Source: Dryococelus australis (taxonomy: Eukaryota > Arthropoda > Insecta > Phasmatodea > Phasmatidae). From it: a stretch of DNA of 64,000 nt. The translations under genes were made by a program, and so were the position numbers. Of the stretch, positions 47,931 to 60,169 are shown piece after piece. The notes under the pieces were generated by a model. The model searched no databases. It was not told the DNA's origin and saw only the letters and a program-made list of their open reading frames with translations. Every line of letters begins with the position of its first letter. Position 1 is the first letter of the stretch. Where the stretch lies: contig CM056995.1 in assembly GCA_029891345.1 (NCBI GenBank), forward strand, positions 84,073,895 through 84,137,894, written 5' to 3'.

Positions 47931-48750
47931 ATATATTTTAATAATTTGTCTATTTTACAATTTTCTGAAATAAATAAAGAAAATCCAGCCTCCCCCTTCC
48001 CCATTACTGGCCTAGTTCTCTCTCACTTTATTTATTTTGAATTTTTTATTTACAGACTATCAAAACTAACAGCAAAAAACACGGTAAGAAAGCTATTACA
48101 CATTCGTACAAAATAATAATCAGGATTTATACTGTCATTAATTAAGTCACTGTTTAGTTTTCAAAAAACAACCTTAAGGAACTAATATTAATGACACACC
48201 TTCTAGCACCTTTTAATATTCTCAAAAATTTCTTTCTTGCATTGAATTTAAAGTCTTCTTTCTACCGCTCCAATTTCATGATTTTCTTCTACAGAGTTCG
48301 TACTCCAAGGATGAAATAAAAAAAATTCAAGCACTTTTCAAGGACAACTTTAAAATTTTCCAGGGAGCTTAATGAGTATTTAAAATTGCAGGCCCAAATA
48401 TACATACGTAAGCAAAATTTACCATAAAAATATGCTTATAACCAATAAAGATAAAATCATAAAATAATTGTAACAATTTGAGGAGTTAAAATATTTCAAT
48501 TAAATACTGTAAAAGCAAACTATACCTAGTAATCCCTTGTGGAGTTATTCTTCCAGTGGAGTAAGACTCTGATTTTTCAGTCTTAGCAGCTCACAATCAC
48601 CGACATAAATTAGGACAAAATACTTTTCAAAATGAACAAAACAAAAATGTACACATATATACAAATACATACAATATTACAAAATATTTATTATTTGATA
48701 TTTTAGGGACCTACCAAAGAGGCTATTTATTGCCTTTTTTAATCTGTCCA
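47931..48750. other. intergenic, nothing recognised
   Basis: AT-rich. TTCAAGCACTTTTCAAGGA at about 48328-48346 recurs at 51331-51349 and marks the ends of the scrambled hAT-like region. Confidence 0.4.
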
Positions 48751-48759
48751 CTTGGGCAA

Positions 48760-50130
48760 TTTTTTTTTTCTTTTGCTGTCCGGTGAAGAGCATTTGATGA
48801 AGCTATCATTGTCATATCCCCATGGTCCTCTACCTTCTGTGCCAATTCATCAGCCAACTGGGTTAGTGATGCAATATCTGTTTTAATCTACTTAAACTTC
48901 TTCAAATTCTCTATTTCTTCTCCATCCCGATCATTTATTTCTCTTTACTGTAGTTTTGGCAGCCAGTTTTTGCTTGGCTAAGTAAGAAATATACCTATGA
49001 CATGCATTTCCAGCACAACTTCTTAACATCTTACTTATCCTTACATTATGAAGTTCTTTTACGCCACCTATGTCACCTAGAAAGTCACAAATCAGTCTCT
49101 ATGCAATATAGGATTTTTCTTCAAGTTTTTGACTTCTACTTGTTTATTTATGCTGACGCATCGTTCAACAGTAGCTTGCCCATGATTTAAAATTAAAAGA
49201 AGTTTAACTTCCACACCACAGTTTTTGATATTGCTTACATTCACTCATGATTTTGAGGGACTTCATAAAAAAAAACTTGTATACTGAGCCAGGACTTCTA
49301 TATCTGACTCGCAAATCTGCCTCCATTCAACCAAAGAGTTTATCACAAGTTTTCATTTTGTTTATACATTTCTGTTTATCTTTCCAAGTTGCCATTTCCC
49401 GAGGATCAACACAAGACAAACTTCTCACTGTGTTGTAGGTGATAGGAGATTTCTGAAGAAACTTCTCTGCAAGAGAAACAAACAGTCTTTTACAGGAGAC
49501 CCTAACCTCCAAAATATCACTCTGCAATACATTTGACATTATTAAAGCTTTAACTTACTTTTTAGCTAAATAACCAAAATCCAAGTCTGTACATTGCACT
49601 GTTTTTGATGTCTTTGAAATCGAAATGTACAAGTTTCTAAACTTAAGAGTTAGTCAAATGTATTGCATCTGCTCTCACTAATCGCTGAAGTACACTGAAT
49701 AAAATAGTTTTTAGGTCTTCACTCAGAAAAAAAAACTCTGGTTTGCCTGTTTCATAAGCAGTAAGAAAAGGTTTCAGCAGTTTTGCTACCAATATGAATA
49801 CTTTCAGTTTCAGAGAAGAGAGCTGATGTAAGATATGTTTTCTCACTACAGAAAATGATTTGCAAGTAGGTTTTGTTATTTTACCTTTATCAACATTTTC
49901 AACAAAACACTTCAATTTTGGTATCATCCCCAAAGCCTTTTCTGCAACTGGTACATTTCCAGCCATATATGGCTAACAAATTTTAAGGGTAAATCACTGC
50001 TGCCTGTTGTGGACTGATAATCTCCTAACAGGGGTATCTTAAAAAGTGGGTACAGGCACCCTAGAAACTCATGAATATCCCAGCCAGTAGTACTGCAGCC
50101 TGTTTTGAACATGTAAAATACAGCTACCAA
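48760..50130 (-). pseudogene. hAT-like transposase, middle domain remnant
   Basis: On the minus strand the order is FKTGCSTTGWDIHEFL (50070-50115), then LPLKFVSHIWLE (about 49960-49990) running out of frame into NVPVAEKALG (49930-49960). AKLLKPFLTAYETGKP and a SEDLKTIL block follow (49690-49800), then SPITYNTVRSLSCVDPREMATW (49390-49460). These words are typical of a widespread animal hAT-like transposase group. A frameshift near 49955 and stops from 49330 downwards show decay. The C-terminal dimerisation part is not here; a matching C-terminal piece lies upstream at 51430-51950, in the wrong order. Confidence 0.65.
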
Positions 50131-50841
50131 TATTTAACACAGTTCTGTTATGTTCTCTCAGCATATGATACAGCAACAACCTATACACAATTTATGAATT
50201 GGCAAAATAACGTTAACATAACCTTATGCCACATGCATGGCTGCAGCCCATTCTACAGTCACAATATTAAATTATGACAAGTTTAAAAACATTATACAAT
50301 ACTGCACAATTTTAGGCTTTCCTTTAGTCCTTTTATTTGTTTGGACTAACCTAATCTGACAACAGTAGTTTCTGTGACATGTAACACAAAGTATTTATCT
50401 CATATGAAGATAAAAGAGAGCCATGTTATGACATTAAAAGGTCCAATGACTACTGTTTAAATGTTGCCATTAAAAACACATACATTAAGATGTCTAAATG
50501 GAATTTTATAAAAATAGAAAACTTTGGCGCACAACCGAAAACACAGCCACCATATTGTCATATATTTATATTTGTGTAGACATCTCCACTATAGGCGACT
50601 GTCGACTAGGTACATCACAACTATACATGGTTATTGATACTCTGTAATTGTGATCAAACAGTTTGTAAGGACTGACAAAACTAACATTTATTCGCTAAAA
50701 AAAATAAAACTAGTGAAGCTCACAAATGCAATTAGAGCCAAGAAGATTTTGCACAGCCAGCAATAATAAAAAGTAATTTTTTTTTTCTTTCTGAGCTCAA
50801 GATAAATTAAAGGACTAAAATTAAATTCAAGCACTTTAAAG

Positions 50842-51301
50842 TAGGGTTGTGCGAATATTCGATATAACGAAATGAAAACGAAAACTGACAGCTTTCATTT
50901 TTGTTTTGGATAAGAAATTTGGTTATCGAAAGTCTTAACGAAACAAAAATTCTCAATTTCAATGAATTTTCGGGTGTTTAACGAATATTCATTTTGTGCA
51001 CCAGCAAATAAAATTTTTGCCTGTAAATAATCTTGTTTATTTTCATTATTTTATAACTGAAATAACTACATAAAATAAAAAATTAAATGTAGGAAAAATC
51101 CCTTTTGGTAAAAACTCCATATCCTAAATATTTTTGGTTTGATTATGAATAACCTGCTATAATGCTAGAAATTCGTTAAGCTTTCATTAAGGCTGAACCT
51201 TAATAATATTATTTTTCATTTTCGTTTCAGTTTCACGAAAGTTCAAACACATATCTTTCATTTTCGTTTTGCGAGAAAAAAGTAACATTCGCACAACCCT
51301 A
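50842..51301. mobile_element. hAT-type MITE
   Basis: The terminus TAGGGTTGTGCGAAT is mirrored exactly at 51287-51301 (complement). Flanks CTTTAAAG (50834-50841) and CTTTCAAG (51302-51309) form an 8-bp target duplication with one mismatch. It is 460 bp, rich in ATTTTCGTTT-like words, with no coding capacity. It inserted between the two hAT-like transposase fragments. Confidence 0.8.
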
Positions 51302-51429
51302 CTTTCAAGGCCTAGAAAATGATTTTTTCAAGCACTTTTCAAGGATTTTCAAAAGCGTATGAACCCTGTTCTAGCTCCTTGAGCTGTTGGTCAATTTTAC
51401 TTTTTCCTTTCCCTTGTTTCTCTTCTTCT

Positions 51430-51950
51430 GCATTCAACTCCCCCCCCCCCCCCAAATAAGCTTGATATCTTTGTTTTCCAGCTCGCACAGAAGTAAGCAT
51501 GCTTCTTGTAATGGTCAACTTTTCACAGTATTATAAATAATTTGCTGAGTCACTAATGATTCTTCTAATGAATTTTCAACACGGAGACACTTGTTTACTG
51601 AGTAGCCACTTTCTTCGGAAGCATTCGCATGTGACAAAATAAAACACAGCGTCATGACATGCCATGAATGGTAAAATCTCTTGTCACTGCCAATAAGAGA
51701 ACGAAAAAATTCAAGTCCAAGAGTGTCCTCGTAAGATACAAAATCAGTGAAACTGTTCTTCCACTTCTCAGGCTGAGCTTCAACAGTCAGAGTAACATAC
51801 TATTTTTTGGCCCTCTCAGCCAGGTATTTGGATACTCTTTTGGCACCATGTAACTCTTAAAGGGCAATGTCAGCGCTCTTCAAACCAAACCTGGCTGGAA
51901 GAGAATAACCTTTAGATCGAAGCAAGTCAATCCTCGTACAAGACGTGATT
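51430..51950 (-). pseudogene. hAT-like transposase, C-terminal remnant
   Basis: On the minus strand the translation in one frame runs through a 'HANASEESGYSVNK' block, then 'VENSLEESLVTQQIIYNTV' (about 51520-51610). This corresponds to the C-terminal 'SHGxAxVERGFSVNK...EN..E.SLVA.R.I.D' region of hAT-like transposases. Further stops follow. It probably comes from a second copy of the family found at 48760-50130. Confidence 0.55.
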
Positions 51951-53061
51951 TCAGAGGGCTTTTCAATTTTAGCTTTTCTACAATGCTGGCAAGAGTTTTT
52001 CTAAACTCATTTTTAAACAACATTTGTACCCTTCTGGTATTTTAACCACCTCTTTGGTTCCTTAAGAACAACAAGTCATCGTTACGCTAGAGTTGTCAAT
52101 TACCATATTTACCGCATTGTAAGCCGACCCCCAACTTTTAAACCCCCCCCAGTTGCAGAATGCAAGCTGACTTTTGAACGTCTCCTGCATGCTCTATCAG
52201 CTAAGAGGAGAGCATGTGGTGAGGTCATTATGCCAAATTTTTCACGTTCGTGAATGGTTCGTGGTAGGAAGGGAGATGGACGAATGAGGAAAGGGGCGGA
52301 AGTATGAAAAGATGCGACAGCTAAGTGCCACAGCACGTGAATGTAGGGAGAGGACAAAAAAAAAAGAATACCTCTGCTTATTAGGGATCGATACGTTTGG
52401 TCGGGGTGGAGAGGGGGAAGATTAGGAGCAAGATGAGAATGATTTGTTCAGCGCTTGCTGGTTTTAAAAAAAGGGGGGGGGGGGGGGGGGAAGAAGACGA
52501 AACTGTGTGGGAGAGATATGAAAAGGGGGTGCTTGGAGGTGTGAGAGTGGCTGGCAGTGTCATGCACAGAGCAATGGAGGCGGGGCTAGGAGAAGGAAGG
52601 ATTGGCGGACTAGAGGAAGAGAGCGAGGAAAGAGTAGAAGGGAGACACCAGCAGCAGGAAAATAATGACATTTGTGGGTTGAGGGAGAGCAGGGTGGGAA
52701 ACTGATGCGTAATGGAAGGGAATAAAGGAATGCAGTTGTGTTTGTTTACACCACGAAATCACGTCTCAAAGTACTTAACCATTACATCTAATTATGTCAT
52801 TAAAATATAATTTATTTATATTGTTACCTTACACCAAATACTGTAAACTGCTGTGGTTTTTGTTTTTTAATTTTAATACCAATTTGCAAGAATAAAAAAA
52901 ATTGTAATGAGTAATTATTAACTTTGATAATACAGATTTTCAAAAATAGCAATACTACTGTAAAAAAAAATTGTAATGAGCAATAATTGTTAACACATAA
53001 CACAGGAGTATTTCATTGCTATTTATTGCAAATAGCTCGGACCTGGCTGAACATCGTTGTC

Positions 53062-54270
53062 CTACTCTGCATCATCACTGGACAATTCCTTATCATTTTC
53101 ATCCCACAAATTATCATCATCTGTACCGTCCAGCGCATTTGAAATACAGCACTTCTTAAAGGCTTGAAAAATCATCCCACTGCTAATACTTTGCCACGCG
53201 ATGTCTATCCATGCACACACCTGCGACAAGCTCACACACTTCACACGTCCAGTAGGGGTCAACATCTTGTCTTCTTTGCAAAGCCAGTCTGTGTGAAGCT
53301 TTTTAAGAGAGTCCTTGAAAAGTTTATTTATGCAGACATTCAGTGGCTGCAAAACAGGCGTAATTCTCCCGGGAATAACTGCCAGGTCAGTCTTCCCTTC
53401 TTCTACCGCCCGCTTCGCTTCTTCTGTTGTGTGCTGCATAGGCATCCAGTACAAGCAGACTAGGAGCTTTAACAATGCTCCAGGATGGCATTTCCACACA
53501 AGCCGAATCCATTCCTGCACGTTCTCGTATGTCAACCATCCATTTTCATTTGCTCGAATGACCACGTTCTTTGGAAATAGTTCATTCTTTGGTAGTGTCT
53601 TGCGTTTAAAAATAACTTATGGTGGCAATTTATACCCATCTACTGTACATGTCAGCATCACCATCATGCGCTGTTTTTCGCAGCCAGCAGACAAAATCTT
53701 AACTTCCTTGCTTCCTGTCTTGGCTACGGTGTAGTTCGCAGCCATGTCGAAATATACAGGAGTTTGATCAGCATTTACAATCTGACCAAGAAGGTAATTC
53801 TTTTTTTGTCACAGCTTCATGATGTAATGCTGTAATTTATATGCTTTTCTTCATAATCTGATGGCAATTTCTGTGCAACTGATGTACGTCGGCGAAGAGA
53901 ATATCCCCAGCGTTTCATGAACAATTGCACCCAGTGGTGGCCGCCTTCAAAATCTGTGATTTTCATAGCCTGGGCGATTTCTTGAGCTTTTGTTTGGATG
54001 ATTTCTGCATTCACTGGCAAACGTTTTTCCCGTTGGGTGATAACAAAATTTTTTTAAACCATCTCCAGTGCGTGATGGCATCCATGCTTTGGTCCCCGAA
54101 ATGTTTTTCTTTTGTTTGCAGATAAATGGAGTTCTTCCTTTTGCTTTCTCCATCACCGAACATTTGTTTTGTTGATACCGAAACGTCTTTGAACCTCAAG
54201 ATTAGAAATTCTTCTGCATAATTAATTACTGTTCTTTTGAACTTGGCCATATAATGGCTTCTCTTCATTT
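53062..54270 (-). pseudogene. pogo/Tigger transposase pseudogene
   Basis: On the minus strand, the N-terminal part shows a Psq-type helix-turn-helix (KFKRTVINYAEE, GESKRKNS, 54130-54260). Next is a CENP-B-type domain (EIIQTKAQEIAQAM...FMKRWGYSLRRRTS, 53870-54010). The DDE core includes a first Asp (NADQTPVYFD, about 53740-53790), AVIPGRITPVLQPLNVCINK (about 53325-53385) and an acidic tail (53070-53130). The expected second catalytic Asp word (LVLDAYAAH) is present only in another frame, at about 53435-53465, so indels flank it. Another break near 53590 and a split in the helix-turn-helix region add to the damage. The element cannot make a functional protein. Confidence 0.85.
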
Positions 54271-55014
54271 TGAAACTCCGCAGCCGCTTGGTTTAAACAA
54301 CACAAGAAACTAAAAAATATGTAGCATGTAGCGGGGGCCTACTTCAAGATAATCTAAAAATCAGTGTCGCCAACATGAGAGTTCCTACAAATACTCTGTA
54401 ACATAATAAAACCCTTTAAAAATGCTGCACTGAAGAAAAAATGCAAAATGTATTATTTACAAATACCACAACCACTTGATACTTTACAAGTAATGTGGTT
54501 TAGCATAACTTTTTAATGTGTCAAGCGACACACAGTTGTGGCAACGTTGCACGTTCTCCGCCCTGCCCCCTCATTTTCAGACTTTGTTTGTGAAAGCGGC
54601 GTGGTGCACTGAATGAGGATTCATAATAAATTAAACTTAAAGGATGTGTCAAGAACAGCAATAGCATCTTTCTTCTCTGTGGCTAACTTTTCGTTTTACA
54701 TTTTCAAGTAAAAAAACATTTGCTTAGAAAATTTTATTTAAAATTCATAGATGAAGAAAACCATTTTAAACGACGGTAGTTTAGATAAGATTTCTGTGAT
54801 GTCGAATACAGCTGCAGATGTGTGACGGGACTGGTAGATTGTAGATACGGCACTGTGCCATAAAGGACTAAAGTATACTACGCAACTGCTGCCGCCGCCC
54901 GCCATGACATTAGAGCTCACACCCAGCCAAGCAATAGGGGGTGCACGTGACCACTCTATTATAATAGTATTAAGCCTGCAACAGTACTGGTAAATATACA
55001 CTGTCCATTTTTCT
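54271..55014. other. 5' non-coding part of the Tigger-like element
   Basis: It lies between the transposase start and the BEL/Pao insertion. No conserved frame is seen. It includes a GC-rich patch (54880-54960) with a GCCGCCGCC word. Confidence 0.45.
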
Positions 55015-55019
55015 GCTTG

Positions 55020-55289
55020 TGTTGCATCTAAATTGCAAATAATGAACAATGAAAATAACACAAGATTGCCATCTTGCACTGTTTAGCAACGATAAATGCA
55101 AAAAAACTTGCGACATGAGAGATATGCTTACCAAACAAAGCTACAGCGCCATTTTGACTGGTGTTTCCTGGTTGAGCAGGCTGGCCAACCAGGGCGGCCA
55201 GAAGTTCTCTGCTGCATGCAGGGTTGCCAACAATCGATGAACAAATAGTCCTGCCTCTTGTCTACAGTACACTATATACACTCCAAACA
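55020..55289 (-). repeat. 3' LTR of the BEL/Pao element
   Basis: 270 bp, the partner of 60170-60449, with the same TG...CA termini. It is directly preceded on the minus strand by the polypurine tract. Confidence 0.93.
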
Positions 55290-55302
55290 TCCCACCCACC
55301 TT
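55290..55302 (-). promoter_or_regulatory. polypurine tract of the BEL/Pao element
   Basis: AAGGTGGGTGGGA on the minus strand abuts the start of the 3' LTR, where plus-strand DNA synthesis is primed. Confidence 0.8.
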
Positions 55303-55314
55303 GAAATGAAGATT

Positions 55315-55569
55315 TCAATTGTCAATAGGTAGGGGGCACAACTTCACAGCTGGACGCTTCAAGAGTCCATTGTAAGTTCGCACGGTAGCCACTCGTGCAA
55401 CCCCATCACTTCCTGGGTGGAGCTCTGCCACCCGTCCAAAGCGCCACTGAAGCGGGGGGAGGTGGTCCTCCTTAATCAAAACAAGTTGGTTGGGGCTAAG
55501 CTGGGGTCCTTGGTGCTGCCACTTGGATCGCTGCTGAAGTATGGGGAGGTAGTATGCCACTGGCGCCAA
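55315..55569 (-). pseudogene. BEL/Pao C-terminal DUF5641 domain
   Basis: The block LVLIKEDHLPPLQWRFGRVAEL...GVARVATVRT (about 55370-55500) is the DUF5641 signature at the end of BEL/Pao polyproteins. It ends 13 bases before the polypurine tract. It is in a different frame from the integrase. Confidence 0.85.
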
Positions 55570-55599
55570 AAATCTTGATGCAAGCGCTCTACCAGTTAC

Positions 55600-56884
55600 C
55601 AGAGCTGGAGCCGGTTCACTTTAACTTCACCAAGATCGGGCTCTGGCACGGTGACGAGAGGTTCAAGCGTTAGGAAATGACTTGGAGTTAGAGCACAGAA
55701 ATCGTTAGCATCGGAACTGAGAGGGCACAGAAACCTCGAGTTCAAAACAGCTTCTACCTGGACCACCACTGTGTACAGCTCCTCGAATGTAAGAATTTTC
55801 TCACCAATGACTCTACTCAGATGACCTTTAACTGATTTGACATCAGCTTCTCAAAGTCCTCCAAAGTGCGGCACAGCTGGAGGATTGAAATATCAGGTGA
55901 TGCCAAGATGAGCTGACCAATCAAAACCTGATTTCTGGTGAGCACGTGAAATAAGGAGTTGCTATAGGTCAACCAGGCGGTTGTGGGCCCCAACATAGTT
56001 CGTCCCGCAATCACTATACACATCAGACGACCTGCCTCTGCGTGCGATGAAACGTTTGTATGCTGTCAGGAAAACATCAGTGGCTAAATCAGATGTTAGC
56101 TCCACATGCACAGCCTTGGTGGTACAACAAAAAGACATAGGTAAGCCTTCAGCAAAGGAGCCTTATGGGTTCTACTTGGTTTAATAGAAAAGGGCCCTGC
56201 ATAATCGACCCCAGTCCTAGAGAAGGGTTTCACCTGCTGCATTCTCATGGTAGGCAGGTTCTCCGTAACTGGCATACACGAGGATGGTCTCGCCTTCCAA
56301 CACTGCACGCAATGACGTAAGAGACGGCTAATAGCATGTCTGTCTGACAGGATCCAAAATTGTTTCCGGAGTATACCTTGCAGAGTACGGCGGCCAGGGT
56401 GGTGATTAGTCTCGTGATAATGACGGATGATCAAATTTGTCAATGGGTGCAATTTGGGCAGCAATGCAGGGTGCTTCAGCTCAAATGGTAGGTCGGAGTT
56501 ATGGAGTCTTCCGCCCATCCTAGGCAGACTAGACTTGTCAACGAAGGGGGAAAGTTTGCGAATTCGAGGAGAAGAGTACTGACCTTTACTCAAAGCAGCA
56601 AGCTCATTCTGGAAGGCAATAGATTGCACACGCAACAACAGAACCTGCAAAGCAGTCTCCAACTCCTGTGGACTGAGATTCCCAATCACACGTGACCCTG
56701 TGACACAACAATTATGGACAAACCTTAGTACAAAGGACATGACTAGAAGTAACTTTGCCAGGCTACTAAAACGTGCAATCAGTGTCTCAACGTCATCCAA
56801 TGGCACAAAAGTACTCAAAGACTTCACCTTGTGTTCGAGAAAGAGTCCACAATTTTGCTGGTAATATTTACAGGCCACTGATCA
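55600..56884 (-). pseudogene. BEL/Pao integrase
   Basis: An open stretch (56878-56096) holds the HHCC zinc-binding region, with H and H in RHYHETNHHPGRRTL (about 56390-56435) and the two Cys in HCVQCWKA (about 56295-56320). It also has the first catalytic Asp in GVDYAGPF (about 56185-56210). A frameshift near 56100 leaves the rest of the core in other frames with stops, so the full D,D,E triad is not in one frame. Confidence 0.85.
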
Positions 56885-57406
56885 GAAGGTTCCAGCAACC
56901 ATGACGGACCTGTCTGTCCACCATAAGGGATGATTTATCAGCTGAGCAGGAAGGAGACCACGAGATGCGCAGTCCGCTGGGTTACACTCAGAAGGTACGT
57001 GCCTCCACCAGGATGATCTAGTGAGCTACTGTACTTCACTCATCCTATTTGTGACAAATGTCTTCAGCTGATGAGGTGACAGGTCAATCCATGACAAAAC
57101 CACCCGTGAGTCTGTCCATAAATGGATGGATGAGAAGGTAAAGGCAGTGGCATACATTTCCAACACATGATGGATCAATCGAGCTAACAACAGGGCACCT
57201 CAGAGCTCTAGACGAGGCAACGACTGAGTCTTGACTGGCGCAACCTTTGATTTGCCAGCCAACAGATGAGTGACAATGCTATCATCATGGTTGATAATAC
57301 ACAAATAAATTACTGCAGCATATACAATCTCCGAACTGTCACAAAAGCCATGCAGTTCGTAAGTTGAGCCATTTGGACCAGTGACCAGACACTCTGCCCC
57401 TTTCAT
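56885..57406 (-). pseudogene. BEL/Pao RNase H-like domain
   Basis: The block [19 protein letters not shown] (about 57300-57360) and the [15 protein letters not shown] motif (57200-57245) are characteristic of the BEL/Pao RNase H (DUF1758/Peptidase_A17-adjacent region). The frame continues through WTDSRVVLSWI and a [11 protein letters not shown]-type block (about 56970-57000), broken by stops near 57030 and 56885. Confidence 0.8.
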
Positions 57407-57429
57407 CCTCAGCTAATTGCTGCAAGGTT

Positions 57430-58559
57430 GTTTGAATAGCTAGATATGGGGAAGAACAAACCCCATATGTCACTGCTTTCAGCTGGTAGTCCTCCACTGG
57501 ATTGCTATCATCAAAGCACCAAACAATGCACTGAAAATTCTGGTGGTTAGAACATACAACAATCTGGCGATACATTTGTTTGATATCAGCCATAAAAACT
57601 ACTTCATGCAGTCTAACCTTCAGAAGTACCTCAACTATATCACGCTGCAAACTGGGTCCCGTTAGCAAGGTGTCATTCAGTGATACACCAGTTGAACTCT
57701 TGGACAAGGCATCAAATACAACACGTAATTTAGTAGTTGAGCTTTCTGGCTTAATCACACATTGGTGTGGAATGTAGTAGGCTGGCAAGGAAGACAATAG
57801 AGATTCTGGAACCTTTTCCATATGCCAGAGAGCTAGGTAATCATGCATAAACTCATTGTACCTCTGTTTTAATGGTGGTTCCCCATTAAGACGCCTCTCC
57901 AAACGAAACAACCTATTAAGTGCTTGTGGTCTTGATGACCCCAACTCAGGCTCTAGGGAGCGAAATGGCAACGAGACGATATATCTACCCACCTCATTCC
58001 GCCTAAGAGTTTCAATGAAGAAGTTCTCACATTTCACCTCATCAGGAGATCTATGTTTTGTTGGAGGGAACTCCTCAACTCCCCAAAAGCACCTCATAAT
58101 GTCTTTCAATGGAGACAATGTCGAAGAGGATGAATGCTGTGCTGGTGCGACCTGACCCATGAGAATCCACCCTAAAACTGAGTCAAGTGCCATGGGAGAG
58201 CCATCTATCTTACCCCCAGTTAAGAGTCGAGGAAACAGGTCTGCACCAATAAGTCCACAGGCCCAGGAGTGTCAAAGGATGGATCTGCTAACTTCAGATG
58301 GGCAACAGAACGGCGCACTTCCTGGGACAATTTGACACTGGGCAAACAATTGGTTATGCGTGGAAGCACAAAAACATCCACGGCAAACTGTAAGTCAGAA
58401 GCACTATGAGGGGTAATCACAACAGGTGTGAATAATTTGGCAACATTGACAACCCATGAATAGGAAGGTGGGTCCGCTGCCGGGCCAAACCAAGTCTCTG
58501 GATGCAACCCTCTGTGATGAAACTCACCTATGTTGTTTAACAAGAGAAAATCACTCCTT
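57430..58559 (-). pseudogene. BEL/Pao protease remnant and reverse transcriptase
   Basis: Between 58550 and 58220 only the end of the protease-linker is recognisable; the Asp-Ser/Thr-Gly active site is not found, so a deletion is likely. After a frameshift near 58200 the RT follows. It shows KLRVVFDA (about 57710-57735), SLNDTLL, VVFMADIKQMYRQI (57560-57605, carrying the first catalytic Asp) and VTYGVCSSPYLAIQT (57430-57475). The frame then jumps straight towards RNase H and the YxDD palm segment is absent. Confidence 0.88.
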
Positions 58560-59629
58560 TGGATTTGATTAAAACTCTGGACATATGTACAATTGTAGAT
58601 CTCAGTACATAAACAGCATCCACCTTGAACAGAGCTAGTCAGGCATTTTGAAGATGCTTGGTTACGAGGCTGTCTCCAATTATACACAGTCTGTATATGT
58701 TTCAACTTGACAGTCTGTGTATTAGACCTTTTGGCAGTACTGGAACTAACAGTATCTTGGGCTCGACAGTGTTTTTCAAGAAACTCTAATAAGTCCTTCA
58801 GGGTTGGCAGTTCAGTACCCAGCATCATTCCCCGTTGTGTTTGAAGAGTGGTGTCTAACCGTCTGCACACAATAAGTAACAAAATTAAATCCCACTGGTC
58901 AACAGCCACATCAAGGGTCTTAAGCGCAGATACTTTTTCATTCAAAATGCACAATAGATGATGCAACGAGATAGGTGAGTCAACTGTTGCTGAAGGTGCC
59001 TGCAACAAGGCCTCAACATGCACACTGACAAGAAGCCGTTTGTTTTCTTAATGATCAACAAGTAATTTCCATGCAATCTCGAAATTGGCATTTGACATGG
59101 GCAGCGACTGAATCATACCATGGGGTTCGCCATGCAGTGTAGTCTTCAAGTAAGCCAATTTTTCTACTGGGGACAAGTCGTCATTATTTTTAACCAGTGT
59201 GGCAAACAGGTTTGAGAAATTGGGCCATTGCCTGGGGTCACCCTCAAAGGTAGGTAGAATTATTTTAGGTAAGGCTACCCACGAACTCGCCAATTTTGGG
59301 GGAGCACAAGCACTTGCCTTTGAACCATCAGTCATTGCATCTACAGTAACCATTACTAGGAAGTATTTCTCCTCAAAATCTGCTAAGCGAGGAGCATGTG
59401 CCTCCAGGTCGACCGCTACACTCTCATTAGCGGTCTCAGCAGCAGCTAATTCTACAGTAACATAATCAGCATCAAAATTCTTGCGAACCTTTGGCAGGTC
59501 ATGACTGGTTGCAACAAACAAATTACGCTTTGACAGGTAATTTGTGACTACTTGTGCAAGATCGTAGGCTCGCTTAAGACAACCCTCGGCCAGGCGAAGA
59601 CGCAAAAGCGCTGATTGTAATTCTGCCAT
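58560..59629 (-). pseudogene. BEL/Pao gag region (DUF1759)
   Basis: The likely start ATG is at 59629 (MAELQSALL). A helical N-terminus is followed by the DUF1759 hallmark LPTFEGDPRQWPNF (about 59200-59245), then LSPVEKLAYLKTTLHGEP (about 59120-59175). A TAA at 59048-59050 interrupts the frame, which then continues in the same phase with the second half of the capsid-like domain (LHHLLCILNEKV...). A Cys-rich remnant (CCLC..., about 58610-58625) probably represents the zinc knuckle. The nucleocapsid is shortened. Confidence 0.85.
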
Positions 59630-60145
59630 TTTCAATAAAACAATGACTGAATGCAAATTAAAGCAAAGAAAAATAGACGAAGGGCGGGTGAGAACAGACG
59701 CTAGCGAGAACAGAAACACTATCTTCCCATCTCACTAGCACAAAGGCAATCGGCGATACACGAGAAAAATACGAGATAAACATGTGAAAAAATACTAACC
59801 TGTACACAGCACACCATAAATATAATTCCAAACAAAAATTCATGTGATTAAAAGGCTAACCACGTGCACTTAAGTGATTATTACCAAGCACTGCACAGGA
59901 TTATAAACAAAGAAAAGCCAGGTCCCGTGCTCCGAACTAATAAACCACGGGGAACAAAGACAATCAAAAATTAATTTCTTTACAGTCCGCTGATCGCCAA
60001 AGTAAGTTAGGTGTTGAGTCTTGAATGCACTAAATCCAATTCACAACATGTTTTTCACAAACAACACAAGTCCAAACACTTGATCAGCACGATTACCACG
60101 TGCACGAACAAGTGAAAAAATGATTATAAACAAAAATGCCAGCAC

Positions 60146-60165
60146 GAATCCGGCCCGGAGGACCA
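60146..60165 (-). promoter_or_regulatory. primer-binding site of the BEL/Pao element
   Basis: Four T residues after the 5' LTR, the minus strand reads TGGTCCTCCGGGCCGGATTC, complementary to a tRNA 3' end finishing in GGACCA. The tRNA best matching from memory is tRNA-Tyr, with a few mismatches; this is inference. Confidence 0.6.
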
Positions 60166-60169
60166 AAAA

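Noticed and set aside
52381-52705. Overlapping Ser/Pro-rich and Gly/Glu-rich frames on opposite strands
   Set aside because: Low-complexity purine-rich DNA with an 18-base G tract inside the Tigger-like element; not credible proteins.
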